The notes beneath the pieces are model-generated. The model was not told the DNA's origin. It saw nothing but the letters and a program-made list of their open reading frames with translations, and ran no database searches. DNA of 45,732 nt from Pseudomonadota bacterium (GTDB lineage: Bacteria > Desulfobacterota > Desulfarculia > Desulfarculales > Desulfarculaceae). The first letter of the stretch is position 1. Every line of letters starts with the position of its first letter. Shown piece by piece: positions 1 through 8,055 of this stretch. The stretch is taken from assembly GCA_018902755.1 (NCBI GenBank), contig JAHIQI010000031.1, positions 1 to 45,732 on the forward strand, read 5' to 3'. The position numbers and the translations under genes were made by a program.

Positions 1-229
1 AAGGCGGTGTGCGAGCATCCCAAGGAACTGGGCCAGGCCCACTCCGGCTTGAAGGTCTTCGACCCCACCAAGGCCTTTACTTCATCAAGCCTTTTTCCTT
101 GTAGTACTTGATTGCGCCGGGGTGCAGCGGCACGCCGTTGCGCGCGGGCTCCCAGGCCTTGGTGGGGTCGAAGACCTTCAAGCCGGAGTGGGCCTGGCCC
201 AGTTCCTTGGGATGCTCGCACACCGCCTT
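1..229. repeat. 76-bp perfect fold-back at the window edge
   Basis: Bases 1-76 are the exact reverse complement of bases 154-229, with a 77-base spacer between the arms. The right arm is coding sequence near the 3' end of the TAXI receptor gene on the minus strand. The left arm starts immediately outside that gene's stop codon (77-79), so it duplicates the gene's end in inverted orientation. A long perfect inverted copy ending exactly at the first base of the sequence is the usual look of a chimeric read or assembly dead end. I read it as an artefact and not as biology, so nothing true is known about what lies downstream of the receptor gene. Confidence 0.9.
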
Positions 230-1093
230 GGTGATGATGTAGGCCAACTCGTTGGACAGCTTGGTGTCGGCGATCAGGCTGGTGGGGTAACCCAGGGCCG
301 GGACGTTCTTGGTCACGCCGCGGAACTCTTCCTTCTCGATGGCCAGGTTGTCCTGGTAGCCGTATTTCTGGGCCATGGCCGCGCGAATCTGGGCCGGGAC
401 CTCGTCGAAGAAGATCTCGGTGGTCAGAGCCAGCTCGCTGAAGCGGGGCTCCTTGAAGCCGACGTTGTGGATGATGATGTCGGCGTGGCCGTCCTTGATG
501 CGGCCCACGGCCACGGGCATGCGCAGGTGCTCCAGCTTGCCGCCCCAGGACTCGAGCTTTTCGGGGGTGATGCCGTACTCGCTCAGCAGCTGCATGGACA
601 CGGCCTGGCCGGTGGCGCCGCGCTGGGCGGTGACGATGCGGGCGGGCATGTGCTTCTCGGCCACCTCGGCCAGGGACTTGATGCCCGACTTCTTGCGGAT
701 CAACACGCCGATGCGGTGGGGACGGCTAAGGCCGCCGACCAGGGAGCGCAGTTCCTTGTCTGCCTTCTTGTAGGGGGGCAAGCCTTTGTAGGCCCACACG
801 GTGCAGGGCAGGAAGGATAGGGCGATGTCGGCCTTGCCCTTGGCCAGGAGCATGGGGTTGCCGATGCCGCCCTGGTAGGGCAGCACGTCGATGCTGGAAC
901 CCTGGGGCAGATTGGGCCGCACGATGGAAGCGATGGCAGAGGCCCAGATGTACCAGGAGCCACCGATGTTGAAAGAGGCCAAGCGGATGCTGGTGGGTTG
1001 TTGGGCAGCTGCCGGGGCGCTGAAGGAGACCAACATGGTCATCACAGCCAGGCAGGCCACCAGGATGGCGACTTTGGAATTTTTGGCTCGCAT
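77..1093 (-). CDS. TAXI family TRAP transporter solute-binding receptor
   Basis: 338 aa. This is the periplasmic receptor of a tripartite (TRAP) carrier of the TAXI class, which hands an organic-acid-type ligand to a membrane permease driven by an ion gradient. The first ~30 residues are a clear Sec signal peptide (basic start, hydrophobic core, cleavage near SAPAAA-QQ). The mature part starts with the TAXI-like segment IRLASFNIGGSWYIWASAI and includes the expected KGKADIAL stretch. The ATG at 1093 has a GGGAGGA ribosome site about 9 bases upstream. It lies 105 bases after the fused permease gene on the same strand, so the two form one operon. The stop codon at 77-79 is intact, but everything beyond it is the fold-back. 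The ligand cannot be read from the sequence. Confidence 0.93.
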   Translation of the reverse strand: MRAKNSKVAILVACLAVMTMLVSFSAPAAAQQPTSIRLASFNIGGSWYIWASAIASIVRPNLPQGSSIDVLPYQGGIGNPMLLAKGKADIALSFLPCTVWAYKGLPPYKKADKELRSLVGGLSRPHRIGVLIRKKSGIKSLAEVAEKHMPARIVTAQRGATGQAVSMQLLSEYGITPEKLESWGGKLEHLRMPVAVGRIKDGHADIIIHNVGFKEPRFSELALTTEIFFDEVPAQIRAAMAQKYGYQDNLAIEKEEFRGVTKNVPALGYPTSLIADTKLSNELAYIITKAVCEHPKELGQAHSGLKVFDPTKAWEPARNGVPLHPGAIKYYKEKGLMK

Positions 1094-1198
1094 GCTTACT
1101 TTCCTCCCTTGATGTGGTCATTTGGTTTTGCTTGCCGACAAAACCGGTAATTTAAAAACGTCCATTCCCTTATGGATGATGAATGAATCTCTATTGCC

Positions 1199-3076
1199 TT
1201 ATGAGGCCTGTTTGGCCGCGATCACTCCGCTGAACTTGTAGTGGTAGAGCATCAGGGCCGCGAACATGGCCGCTCCCACCAGAGAGACGACGATCGAGTC
1301 CAGCGAGACCGCCACCACCACCGCGGTGAGCATGCCGAAGCCTCGCTCGATCATGGTCAGCTTCTTGTGGTAGTAGCCGGTGATCACCCCGCTGATCAGG
1401 TAGATGATCGCAAAGACCTTTATGAACGAGACGATGGTTTCAAAGACCGAGCCGTCCACTATGGTCAGGGCCGGGTAGTAAACCACCAGGTAGGGGATGG
1501 CGAAGCCGCTGAAGCCCAGGGACAAGGCCCGCCAACCGGTCTTGCCTGGGTTGGCCTCGCTGATGCCCGCCGCCGCGTAGGCCGCCAGGGCCACCGGCGG
1601 GGTGACCATGGCCATCAGGGCGATATAGAACACGAACAGGTGCGCCGCGATGGGGAAAGCCCCCAGGTGGATGAGCACCGGGGCCATGGTGACCGCCACC
1701 ATGATGTAGGCGGTGACCGTGGGCATGCCCATTCCCAGGATGACGCAGGGGATCATGGTGATGATCAGGGTGGGCAGCAGGTAGCCGCCGCCCAGGCTCA
1801 CGAAGATGGCGTTCATCTTGGCGGCCAGGCCCGACTGGGTGATGATGCCGGTGATGAAGCCCGCCGAGGCGCAGGGGATGGCCACCACGCAGGTGCGCTT
1901 GCCGGTGTCGATGAGCACGCTCGCCAACTTCCGGAAGGTCATCCTGGTGTCCTTCTTGATCATGGACAGCAGAAGCACCAGGGCCGAGGCCTTCAGCGCG
2001 GCGGACATGAGGGTGTTGCCCGAGGCGATGAAGTAGATCAGGGCTGCGATAGGCAGGAAGAGATAGCCCTCGGACTTCATGATGGACCAGAAAGCCCTGG
2101 CCTTGCCGGGGTCGCCCTTGATGCCGTACTTGATGCCGTACTGGTGCACCATGAAGTAGATGCCGGAGTAGAACAGGATGGCCGGCAGGGTGGCCGCGAT
2201 TGCGATGGTCAGGTAGGGCTCGCCCACGATCTCGGCCATGATGAAGGCGCTGACGCCCATGATCGGCGGCATGAGCTGGCCGCCGGTGGAGGAGATGGCC
2301 TCGATGGCTCCGGCGGTCACCGGGGGGTAGCCGCCCTTTTTCATCATGGGGATGGTGATGGCCCCGGTGGAGACGGTGTTGGCCACCGCGCTGCCCGAGG
2401 TCATGCCCATCAGGCTGGACCCCACCACGGCGCACTTGGCCACGCCGCCGGTGCGCTTGGCGGTCAGAGACATGGCGGTGTCCAGAAACACCTTGCTGGC
2501 CCCGCTTTGCTCCAGGCAGGCCCCGAAGAGCAGGAAGAAGAACACGAAGCTCACCACCGCGCCGGTGGCCACCCCGAAGATGCCGCCGGGGGTGAGGAAT
2601 TGCAGGTCGACGAGGTCCTCAATGCTGATGCCCGGATGCCCCAAAAGGCCGGGGAGCCAGGGGCCGACGAAGGCGTAGGCGAAAAACGCCAGCACGATTA
2701 TGGTCAGGCCGGTGCCGCAGGTGCGCCGGGTGGCCTCCAGCAGGACCAACAGACAGGCCAGGCCGAAGAAGATGTCCAGGTTGGTGACATCGTCCACATA
2801 GGCTATGCGGCTGTTGATGTTTTCAAAGGTGGCGAGGATGTAAGCACCCACCGCGAGGCTGAGCGCCACCAGAAGAATGTTCCACCAAGTCATCCTGATG
2901 TTGTCGCGGGGGTAGGTGAGAAAGACAAGGATGAATATGAGCACCAGGAAGACGGTGCGGTGAAGCATTACCGGGGGAAAGCCGACGATCACGACGTATA
3001 GCTGCATCAAAGTAATGATCGCAGCAACGACGCTCCCCGTTTTGATGATCCAGTCCGATGCCTTTTGCATAGCCAT
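1199..3076 (-). CDS. TRAP transporter fused permease (4TM/12TM, TAXI type)
   Basis: 625 aa, the usual length for the fused small/large (DctQ/DctM-like) permease of TAXI-type TRAP systems. Hydrophobic segments run through almost the whole protein. The large-subunit part carries the family's glycine/serine-rich signatures around MGMTSGSAVANTVSTGAI and GGQLMPPIMGVSAFIMAE, and later GMGMPTVTAYIM. It would move the solute delivered by the TAXI receptor across the inner membrane. The ATG at 3076 follows an AAAGG ribosome site; another ATG two codons later is also possible. It is the first gene of the operon; its promoter must lie in the long upstream gap, but I see no convincing sigma-54 site there. 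The pair faces the divergent sigma-54 activator gene, which could regulate it (inference only). Confidence 0.92.
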   Translation of the reverse strand: MAMQKASDWIIKTGSVVAAIITLMQLYVVIVGFPPVMLHRTVFLVLIFILVFLTYPRDNIRMTWWNILLVALSLAVGAYILATFENINSRIAYVDDVTNLDIFFGLACLLVLLEATRRTCGTGLTIIVLAFFAYAFVGPWLPGLLGHPGISIEDLVDLQFLTPGGIFGVATGAVVSFVFFFLLFGACLEQSGASKVFLDTAMSLTAKRTGGVAKCAVVGSSLMGMTSGSAVANTVSTGAITIPMMKKGGYPPVTAGAIEAISSTGGQLMPPIMGVSAFIMAEIVGEPYLTIAIAATLPAILFYSGIYFMVHQYGIKYGIKGDPGKARAFWSIMKSEGYLFLPIAALIYFIASGNTLMSAALKASALVLLLSMIKKDTRMTFRKLASVLIDTGKRTCVVAIPCASAGFITGIITQSGLAAKMNAIFVSLGGGYLLPTLIITMIPCVILGMGMPTVTAYIMVAVTMAPVLIHLGAFPIAAHLFVFYIALMAMVTPPVALAAYAAAGISEANPGKTGWRALSLGFSGFAIPYLVVYYPALTIVDGSVFETIVSFIKVFAIIYLISGVITGYYHKKLTMIERGFGMLTAVVVAVSLDSIVVSLVGAAMFAALMLYHYKFSGVIAAKQAS

Positions 3077-4357
3077 TTAGCCTTTCTAAAAACTCCTAAG
3101 CCGCGACGGTTCGTTGGTGGAAAAGCATCTGGTGCGTGGGCCGGTCGTTTGCGGCGCGGCCCGTGGAACGTGCACTGAGAACGGAAGAGATGTGTCCCGG
3201 TTTTTCGCCGCCGGATGGCCGTGTTGTTGGCCCCCGGCCTCCCAAGCCCCGGCGCGCCGGGCCGGCAAAGGCCTGCGCCGCCGTGATGGACCTGTGCTTG
3301 AGAAGAGCAAGATGAGGAGTCTAAGGGAGGGACGGGAGGCCGGGGGCCAAGGACCGTCCTCTGGCGGCGAAAAACCGGGATGGGCGCGCGAAGAACTTGC
3401 ACAGGGGCGCTTATCGAGAATCATGGGAAATCCCGGTGCACCGATAAAAATATTTGGGCTGGCGTCAATATTCGCGTTGGGAACTTTTGAAACGTCAGTC
3501 ATAGCCCTTACGCCTAGCCCAAGGTAAGTTCCCGAATAACTAAAGTTCGTATGGTGAAATTGTTTTTACGGCTCAAATGATAGCCGGGGGGGACAATAAT
3601 GTCAAGGTTTTTTTGAATATAAATATTCGCATTGCGAATATCATATGTTGTAAAAAAAAGATCATAATGGTAACGAAAATGGGACAGGGGATGCAATTGA
3701 TCGGATGCGGAGAAGTGAGAAGGGATTGTATCCAAAACATTCTGAAAAAGCTATAAAATATTCTGAAGATATTTGAAGGGGCATGACCTGGGGACGGTGG
3801 CCCGCCTTGGAATATCCTTACTTGCCAAAATATGGTAACATCAAAAAATAATTATAAAAAACATATTAATACGCTGTTGGCGGCCAGTGAGCGTTGCGAA
3901 AGGTAGGCAGTCGATGGCGCTTCATTGGAAATTATGACGTAATATGCTTGAATTACATCAAAATATGGTTTTTGTCGTTCGCTGGCCGGGCTTGGGGAAA
4001 CGGCAGGGAAAAGACAAGCGGTCTTTAGAGGAAAAAGTCAAATAGCGAATCATAATTTTTATAATGTGAACAATTAATACCAGAATATACTATGGGAAAA
4101 TACTTCTTTGGGGCGCGAAAAAAGCCGGGATAATCGGCCCGCCGCGCTTGATTGCGCCATGATCCAGGGCGGCTACGGTGAGCCGTGCCGGGGGCGTCAC
4201 GGCGATTGACCGGGCCTGGCTGCGTCTGGCCGGACCCGCGGGCCGGATCGAAAACCAGGGACGCGATCGCCCGGCCACAATGGTAAAATAAATTTATCAA
4301 CCGCAACGCTGGGCTTGGATAGCCTGTCCCTTGCCGAGGTCTGGAGGTCAACCGGCC
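3077..4357. other. 1.3-kb intergenic region, AT-rich in its second half
   Basis: No credible gene lies here. Open frames in 3086-3527 on both strands have Pro/Arg/Gly-rich composition and no recognisable domain. From about 3530 to 4090 the sequence is markedly more AT-rich than the rest of the window. It is the shared upstream region of the TRAP operon (leftward) and the sigma-54 activator gene (rightward). It contains the dyad at 3623-3641 and a related half-site at 3467-3478. A weak leftward sigma-70-like pair is visible (TTGACG, complement of 3463-3468, and TATCGG, complement of 3441-3446, spacer 16), which would give a ~360-base leader. I found no acceptable -24/-12 promoter in either direction. 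Confidence 0.6.
3623..3641. promoter_or_regulatory. Perfect dyad, probable operator
   Basis: Two 8-base arms, ATATTCGC (3623-3630) and GCGAATAT (3634-3641), flank the triplet ATT. The left half, AATATTCGC[A/G]TT, recurs at 3467-3478 about 155 bases away, in the same orientation. A perfect dyad plus a displaced half-site between two divergent transcription units suggests a binding site for a dimeric regulator. Which protein binds it is not visible; the adjacent sigma-54 activator and an unlinked repressor are both possible. Confidence 0.45.
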
Positions 4358-6130
4358 GTGCCCCTGAAAGACTTCAGCCTGCTTCGCGAAGTCCTGGATT
4401 CCGCCCACAACGGCATCCTCATGGTGGATGACACCGGCGAGGTGGTGGTCTTCAACCGCGCCGCCGGGCGGGTGACCGGCCACGACCCCAAGGACGTGGT
4501 GGGGCACAACTACGGGGAGTTCGAGCCCGAGGTGTGGGATGACATGCGGCGCATCCTGGTCACCGGCCAGCCCCAGGTGGCGCGCCGCACCCTGTCCGGG
4601 GCGGGCACCATGATCTTCGGCAACCGCACTCCGGTCTACCTGGACGGCAAGATCATGGGGGTGATCAGCGTATTTCAGGACGCCACGGAATATGAAAGGG
4701 TCCTGAACGAGCTGCACGCCTACCGCCAGCTCAGCGAGCAGCTCGACGTTATCATCGACTCCTCCTACGACGGCCTGTGGATCAGCGACGCCGAGGGCAA
4801 GGTGGTTCGGGTGAACCCGGCCTCGGAGCGCTTCGCCGGGGTCAACGCCAAGGAGGTCATCGGCCGCAACGTGTCCGAGCTGGTGGAGGCGGGCTACTTC
4901 GACCGCTCGGTGACCCTGGAGGTGCTAAAGCACCAGGCGGCGGTTTCGCTGATCCAGCAGTCCAAGGACGGGCGGCAGGTCCTGGTCACCGGCAACCCCG
5001 TGTTCGATGAAAAAGGCGAGATCAGCCTGGTGGTGATCAACGCCCGGGACCTCACGGCCATGAAGCGGCTGCAAGAGGATCTGGAGCACAGCCGGGCGCT
5101 CACCGACCAATACCGCTCCGAGCTTACCCACATCCACCGCCAGGACGAGCTGAGCTCACGGCTGGTGATGCGCTCTCGGGAGATGCAGCGCATCTTCGAG
5201 ATGGCCATGAAGGTGGCCCGGGTGGATTCCTGCGTGCTCTTGCAGGGCGAGTCCGGGGTGGGCAAGGGCGTGTTCGCCAAGCTCATCCACGGGGCCTCGC
5301 CGCGCTCCGAAGGCCCCCTGGTGCGGGTGGACTGCGGAGGCATCCCTCCTTCTCTAATAGAAGCCGAGCTGTTCGGCTACGCCCGGGGGGCCTTCACCGG
5401 GGCCCGCTCCGAGGGAAAGACCGGCTACTTCGGGCTGGCCGACGGGGGCACCCTGTTCCTGGACGAGGTGGGCGAGTTGCCCCTGCTCATGCAGACCAAG
5501 CTCCTGCGCTTTTTAGAGGAGAACGAGGTGGTGCCCGTGGGCTCCACCACCCCGCGCAAGATCGACGTGCGAGTGTTGGCCGCCACCAACCGCGACCTGG
5601 AAAAGATGGTGCAGGCGGGGACCTTCCGCAAGGACCTTTACTTCCGGCTCAACGTGGTGCCCATCAACATTCCCCCCTTGCGCCAGAGGGCCGAGGACAT
5701 CCCCCACCTCATCGGCCACTTTTTGGGCATCTTCAACCAAAAGTGCGGCAAGGAGATGAAGGTGGCCCCGGCGGTGGTGGACCGTTTGCGGCGCTACTGT
5801 TTTCCGGGCAACGTGCGCGAGTTGGCCAACCTCATCGAACACTTGGTGGTGCTCTCCCCCGGCGAGACCATAGAGCTGGGTGACCTCCCCGCCGAGGTAC
5901 GCCAAACCCCCTTCGAGCTTTCCCCCGAGCACCATGGCGACGCCTGGGACTTGGCCGAGGCGGTGGCCCGCACCGAGCGCGAGCTGATCGCTAGGGCCAT
6001 AGCCGAATACGGCAGCCAGCGGGCCGCAGCCGAGGCCCTGGGGGTGAATCATTCCACTTTGTCGCGAAAGGCCAAGCGTTACGGGCTTCATGTTGCAAAC
6101 ATGCAACGCGGTGCAAATTTGCAACATTAG
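4358..6130 (+). CDS. Sigma-54-dependent transcriptional activator, PAS-PAS-AAA+-HTH
   Basis: About 590 aa. This is an enhancer-binding protein that uses ATP to remodel sigma-54 RNA polymerase. Two PAS domains (about residues 5-110 and 125-240) replace a receiver, so it likely senses a small molecule directly. The AAA+ domain has a Walker A motif GESGVGKG (about residue 297), the sigma-54 contact loop GAFTGA (about 345) and a Walker B motif GTLFLDE. The C-terminus is a Fis/TyrR-like helix-turn-helix (GVNHSTLSRKAKRYGL). I chose the GTG at 4358 because GGAGG at 4343-4347 sits 10 bases upstream; an in-frame TTG at 4331 would add nine residues but has no ribosome site. Its last codons overlap palindromic TGCAA repeats, and a perfect -24/-12 promoter follows, so its most likely target is the downstream amino-acid operon. 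Confidence 0.93.
   Translation: MPLKDFSLLREVLDSAHNGILMVDDTGEVVVFNRAAGRVTGHDPKDVVGHNYGEFEPEVWDDMRRILVTGQPQVARRTLSGAGTMIFGNRTPVYLDGKIMGVISVFQDATEYERVLNELHAYRQLSEQLDVIIDSSYDGLWISDAEGKVVRVNPASERFAGVNAKEVIGRNVSELVEAGYFDRSVTLEVLKHQAAVSLIQQSKDGRQVLVTGNPVFDEKGEISLVVINARDLTAMKRLQEDLEHSRALTDQYRSELTHIHRQDELSSRLVMRSREMQRIFEMAMKVARVDSCVLLQGESGVGKGVFAKLIHGASPRSEGPLVRVDCGGIPPSLIEAELFGYARGAFTGARSEGKTGYFGLADGGTLFLDEVGELPLLMQTKLLRFLEENEVVPVGSTTPRKIDVRVLAATNRDLEKMVQAGTFRKDLYFRLNVVPINIPPLRQRAEDIPHLIGHFLGIFNQKCGKEMKVAPAVVDRLRRYCFPGNVRELANLIEHLVVLSPGETIELGDLPAEVRQTPFELSPEHHGDAWDLAEAVARTERELIARAIAEYGSQRAAAEALGVNHSTLSRKAKRYGLHVANMQRGANLQH
6091..6128. promoter_or_regulatory. Paired TGCAA palindromes, putative upstream activator sites
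   Basis: Inside the 3' end of the activator gene lie two palindromes: TTGCAAACATGCAA (6094-6107) and TGCAAATTTGCA (6113-6124), with centres 18 bases apart. They sit within a larger perfect inverted repeat, ATGTTGCAAA (6091-6100) and TTTGCAACAT (6119-6128). They lie about 140-170 bases upstream of the -24/-12 promoter at 6262, a normal distance for sigma-54 enhancer sites. The TyrR-like helix-turn-helix of the gene they sit in makes it the obvious binder. This is inference from position and symmetry. Confidence 0.7.
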
Positions 6131-6261
6131 TAGATGGCTTGTAAATCCGGCTGGTTAACGTTACACATCACGATTCGAATCCGCATAATTCTTTCAGTCC
6201 TGCATCAACGACGATACTTCATTTTTGTATTAAGTAAGTCATAACGACCACTTAATTTGTA

Positions 6262-6277
6262 TGGCACGTATGTTGCT
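6262..6277 (+). promoter_or_regulatory. Perfect sigma-54 (-24/-12) promoter
   Basis: TGGCACGTATGTTGCT matches the consensus TGGCACG-N4-TTGC[A/T] at every fixed position. The expected start of transcription is near 6288, about 37 bases before the first gene of the operon. An inverted repeat, TTAAGT (6230-6235) and ACTTAA (6250-6255), lies just upstream of the -24 box. Transcription should depend on an activator bound upstream, most simply the product of the preceding gene. Confidence 0.93.
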
Positions 6278-6324
6278 TATTATGGCGGCGAAGGTATGAT
6301 CCGACACCGTGAGTGAGCAAGTAA

Positions 6325-6618
6325 GTGGTTTCATTCGACTCATTGGCCTCTTCTCTGCTTTGTGACGCCAAGCTCGCCCAGATTTTGTTGGAGGTGGGGC
6401 CCGGTCCTCAGAGCCTGGAGCAGGCTCGGGCCATCTTGGCTGAGCACGCAGAGGGCGATATCGATATCGAGCGCATCAACCAGGTAGAACCGGCCTTGCT
6501 GCTGGTGCGCACCACCCCGGAGAGGGCCCGCCGCTTGATGATAGCCTTCACCGAAAACGGCTTCACCCGGCTCAAGAGCATCTATCCCGCCCGTTGTGGG
6601 CACGAACAAGGCTCCTGA
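6325..6618 (+). CDS. Small conserved-looking protein of unknown function
   Basis: 97 aa, first gene after the sigma-54 promoter. I do not recognise the family. It is soluble, has no signal peptide or cysteine motif, and alternates predicted helices and strands (AQILLEVG, LEQARAILAEH, ALLLVRTTPERARRLMIAF, NGFTRLKSIYPA). This would suit a small alpha/beta fold such as an ACT-like or ferredoxin-like regulatory domain. The GTG at 6325 is the first possible start after an in-frame TAA at 6322; an in-frame TTG at 6343 is an alternative. No strong ribosome site is visible. It is co-directional with, and 34 bases from (or overlapping), the M20 hydrolase gene, so it may modulate the amino-acid pathway (inference). 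Confidence 0.65.
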   Translation: MVSFDSLASSLLCDAKLAQILLEVGPGPQSLEQARAILAEHAEGDIDIERINQVEPALLLVRTTPERARRLMIAFTENGFTRLKSIYPARCGHEQGS

Positions 6619-6652
6619 GACCCGAGAAAGCGTAGACGATAGGTTGAAGCAG

Positions 6653-7918
6653 ATGGACAAAAAAGAGTTGGCTCTTACGGAGGCGGTGGAAAGCCTTCAG
6701 GAAGACATGCTGGATTTCACCTGCCGTTTGGTGGCCCAGCCCTCCGTACTGGGCGAGGAAGACGGGGCGTTGGAGGTGATGGAACAGGAGATGGCGAGCC
6801 TGGGCCTGGACCCGGTGCGCGCCCCCATGGATTCCCCGGAGATGGCCGCCCATCCCGGTTTCGCCCCCACCCCCTGGAGCCAGGAGGGCCGCTACAGCCT
6901 GGCCGCCACCCGCCCCGCCGACGCCGAAGGCGGCAAGAGCGTGATCTTGAACGGCCACCTGGACGTGGTCAGCGAAGAGCCCTCTGACCGCTGGGAGCGC
7001 GACCCCTACGAGCCGCTCATCGATGGCGGCTGGCTCCATGGCCGGGGGGCGGGCGACATGAAGGGCGGCGTGGCCGCCATGACCTACGCGCTCAAGGCTG
7101 TGGAGCGGGCCGGGCTGGGCCTGGCCGCGCCGGTAACCCTGGAGGGGGTCATCGAGGAGGAGTGCACCGGCAACGGGGCCCTGGCCTGTCTGGTGGCCGG
7201 GTTCGACGCCGACGCGGCGCTCATCCCCGAGCCCTTCGGCCCCATCATCCTCACCAGCCAGGTGGGGGTGATGTGGTTCAAGGTGTCCCTCACCGGGGTG
7301 GCCAAGCACACCCTGGAGGCCTCCAGCGGGGTCAACGCCATCGAGACCTGCTGCTACCTCATGAAGGCCCTGCGCGAGTTGGAAAAAGATTTCAACCAAA
7401 ACAAGGGCGAGGACTACGCTCACCTGGACAACCCGGCCCATTTGAACATCGGGGTGATCCAGGGCGGCGACTGGCCCTCCACGGTGCCGGCCATGGCCGA
7501 GTTCCACTGCCGTTTGGGCTTTATGCCGGACGTAAGTTTCGAGCAGGCTTCCCAGGCGGTGCGCGACTGCCTGGCCCAGGCGGCTCAGCAGGACGCCTGG
7601 CTGCGCCTGAATCCGCCCGAGGTGGAGTTCTACGGCTTCCGCTCTCAGGGTCACCGGGTGCCGCGCGACCAGCCGGCCCTGAACCTGTTGGGCCAATGCC
7701 ACGAGGAACTCAGCGGTGAGCAGGCGGCGTCCTACGCCTGCACCTGCACCACCGACCTGAGAAGCTTCGTCGCCTACGGGCGCGCCCAGGCCACCTGCTT
7801 CGGCCCGGTGGCCCAGAACATCCACTCGCCCAACGAGCGGGTGAACATAGACAGCATGATCTACACCGCCAAGGTTTATGCGCTGTTCCTGGCTCGGTGG
7901 TGCGGCCTGGTTCAGTAA
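6653..7918 (+). CDS. M20 family metallohydrolase (ArgE/DapE type)
   Basis: About 421 aa from the ATG at 6653. An in-frame GTG at 6596 would add 19 residues and overlap the preceding gene, with no better ribosome site. M20 enzymes are two-zinc amidohydrolases that remove acyl, formyl or carbamoyl groups from amino acids and related amines. The zinc-site motifs are all present: NGHLDVV, GRGAGDMKGG, the catalytic IEEECTGN, the glutamate of ALIPEP, and the late histidine in NIHSPNER. It has no signal peptide, so it is cytoplasmic. It sits in a sigma-54 operon with a LIV transporter, a second M20-like hydrolase and an aminotransferase. It may therefore deacylate the imported compound before transamination. 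Substrate assignment within ArgE/DapE-like enzymes is not possible from sequence alone. Confidence 0.9.
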   Translation: MDKKELALTEAVESLQEDMLDFTCRLVAQPSVLGEEDGALEVMEQEMASLGLDPVRAPMDSPEMAAHPGFAPTPWSQEGRYSLAATRPADAEGGKSVILNGHLDVVSEEPSDRWERDPYEPLIDGGWLHGRGAGDMKGGVAAMTYALKAVERAGLGLAAPVTLEGVIEEECTGNGALACLVAGFDADAALIPEPFGPIILTSQVGVMWFKVSLTGVAKHTLEASSGVNAIETCCYLMKALRELEKDFNQNKGEDYAHLDNPAHLNIGVIQGGDWPSTVPAMAEFHCRLGFMPDVSFEQASQAVRDCLAQAAQQDAWLRLNPPEVEFYGFRSQGHRVPRDQPALNLLGQCHEELSGEQAASYACTCTTDLRSFVAYGRAQATCFGPVAQNIHSPNERVNIDSMIYTAKVYALFLARWCGLVQ

Positions 7919-8055
7919 AGAGGGAGTCAGTGTGGGGCCCGCGCCCCGTGAGGAGTCTTGGAGTTTTTCTTACCAACATGGCCGAGCCAAAAGAGCCGGC
8001 CGGGCGGGAGGCCCCTGGGAGGGGAGCAGCCATGCCAAGCAAGGAGGAAAAGTTT

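Noticed and set aside
1241..3001. 586-aa plus-strand open frame opposite the TRAP permease
   Set aside because: His/Asp/Gly/Gln-rich composition typical of the antisense of a GC-rich membrane-protein gene; the minus strand encodes a clear TRAP permease.
3382..3401. Possible plus-strand sigma-54 site (TGGGCGCG...CTTGCA)
   Set aside because: GG-to-GC spacing is about five bases too long for a -24/-12 promoter.
3086..3527. Open frames of 130-140 aa on both strands upstream of the TRAP operon
   Set aside because: Low-complexity Arg/Pro/Gly composition, no domain and no convincing ribosome site; treated as intergenic.
3892..3900. Possible sigma-54 site using TGGCGGCC upstream and TTGCG
   Set aside because: Spacing again about five bases too long; no matching downstream gene context.
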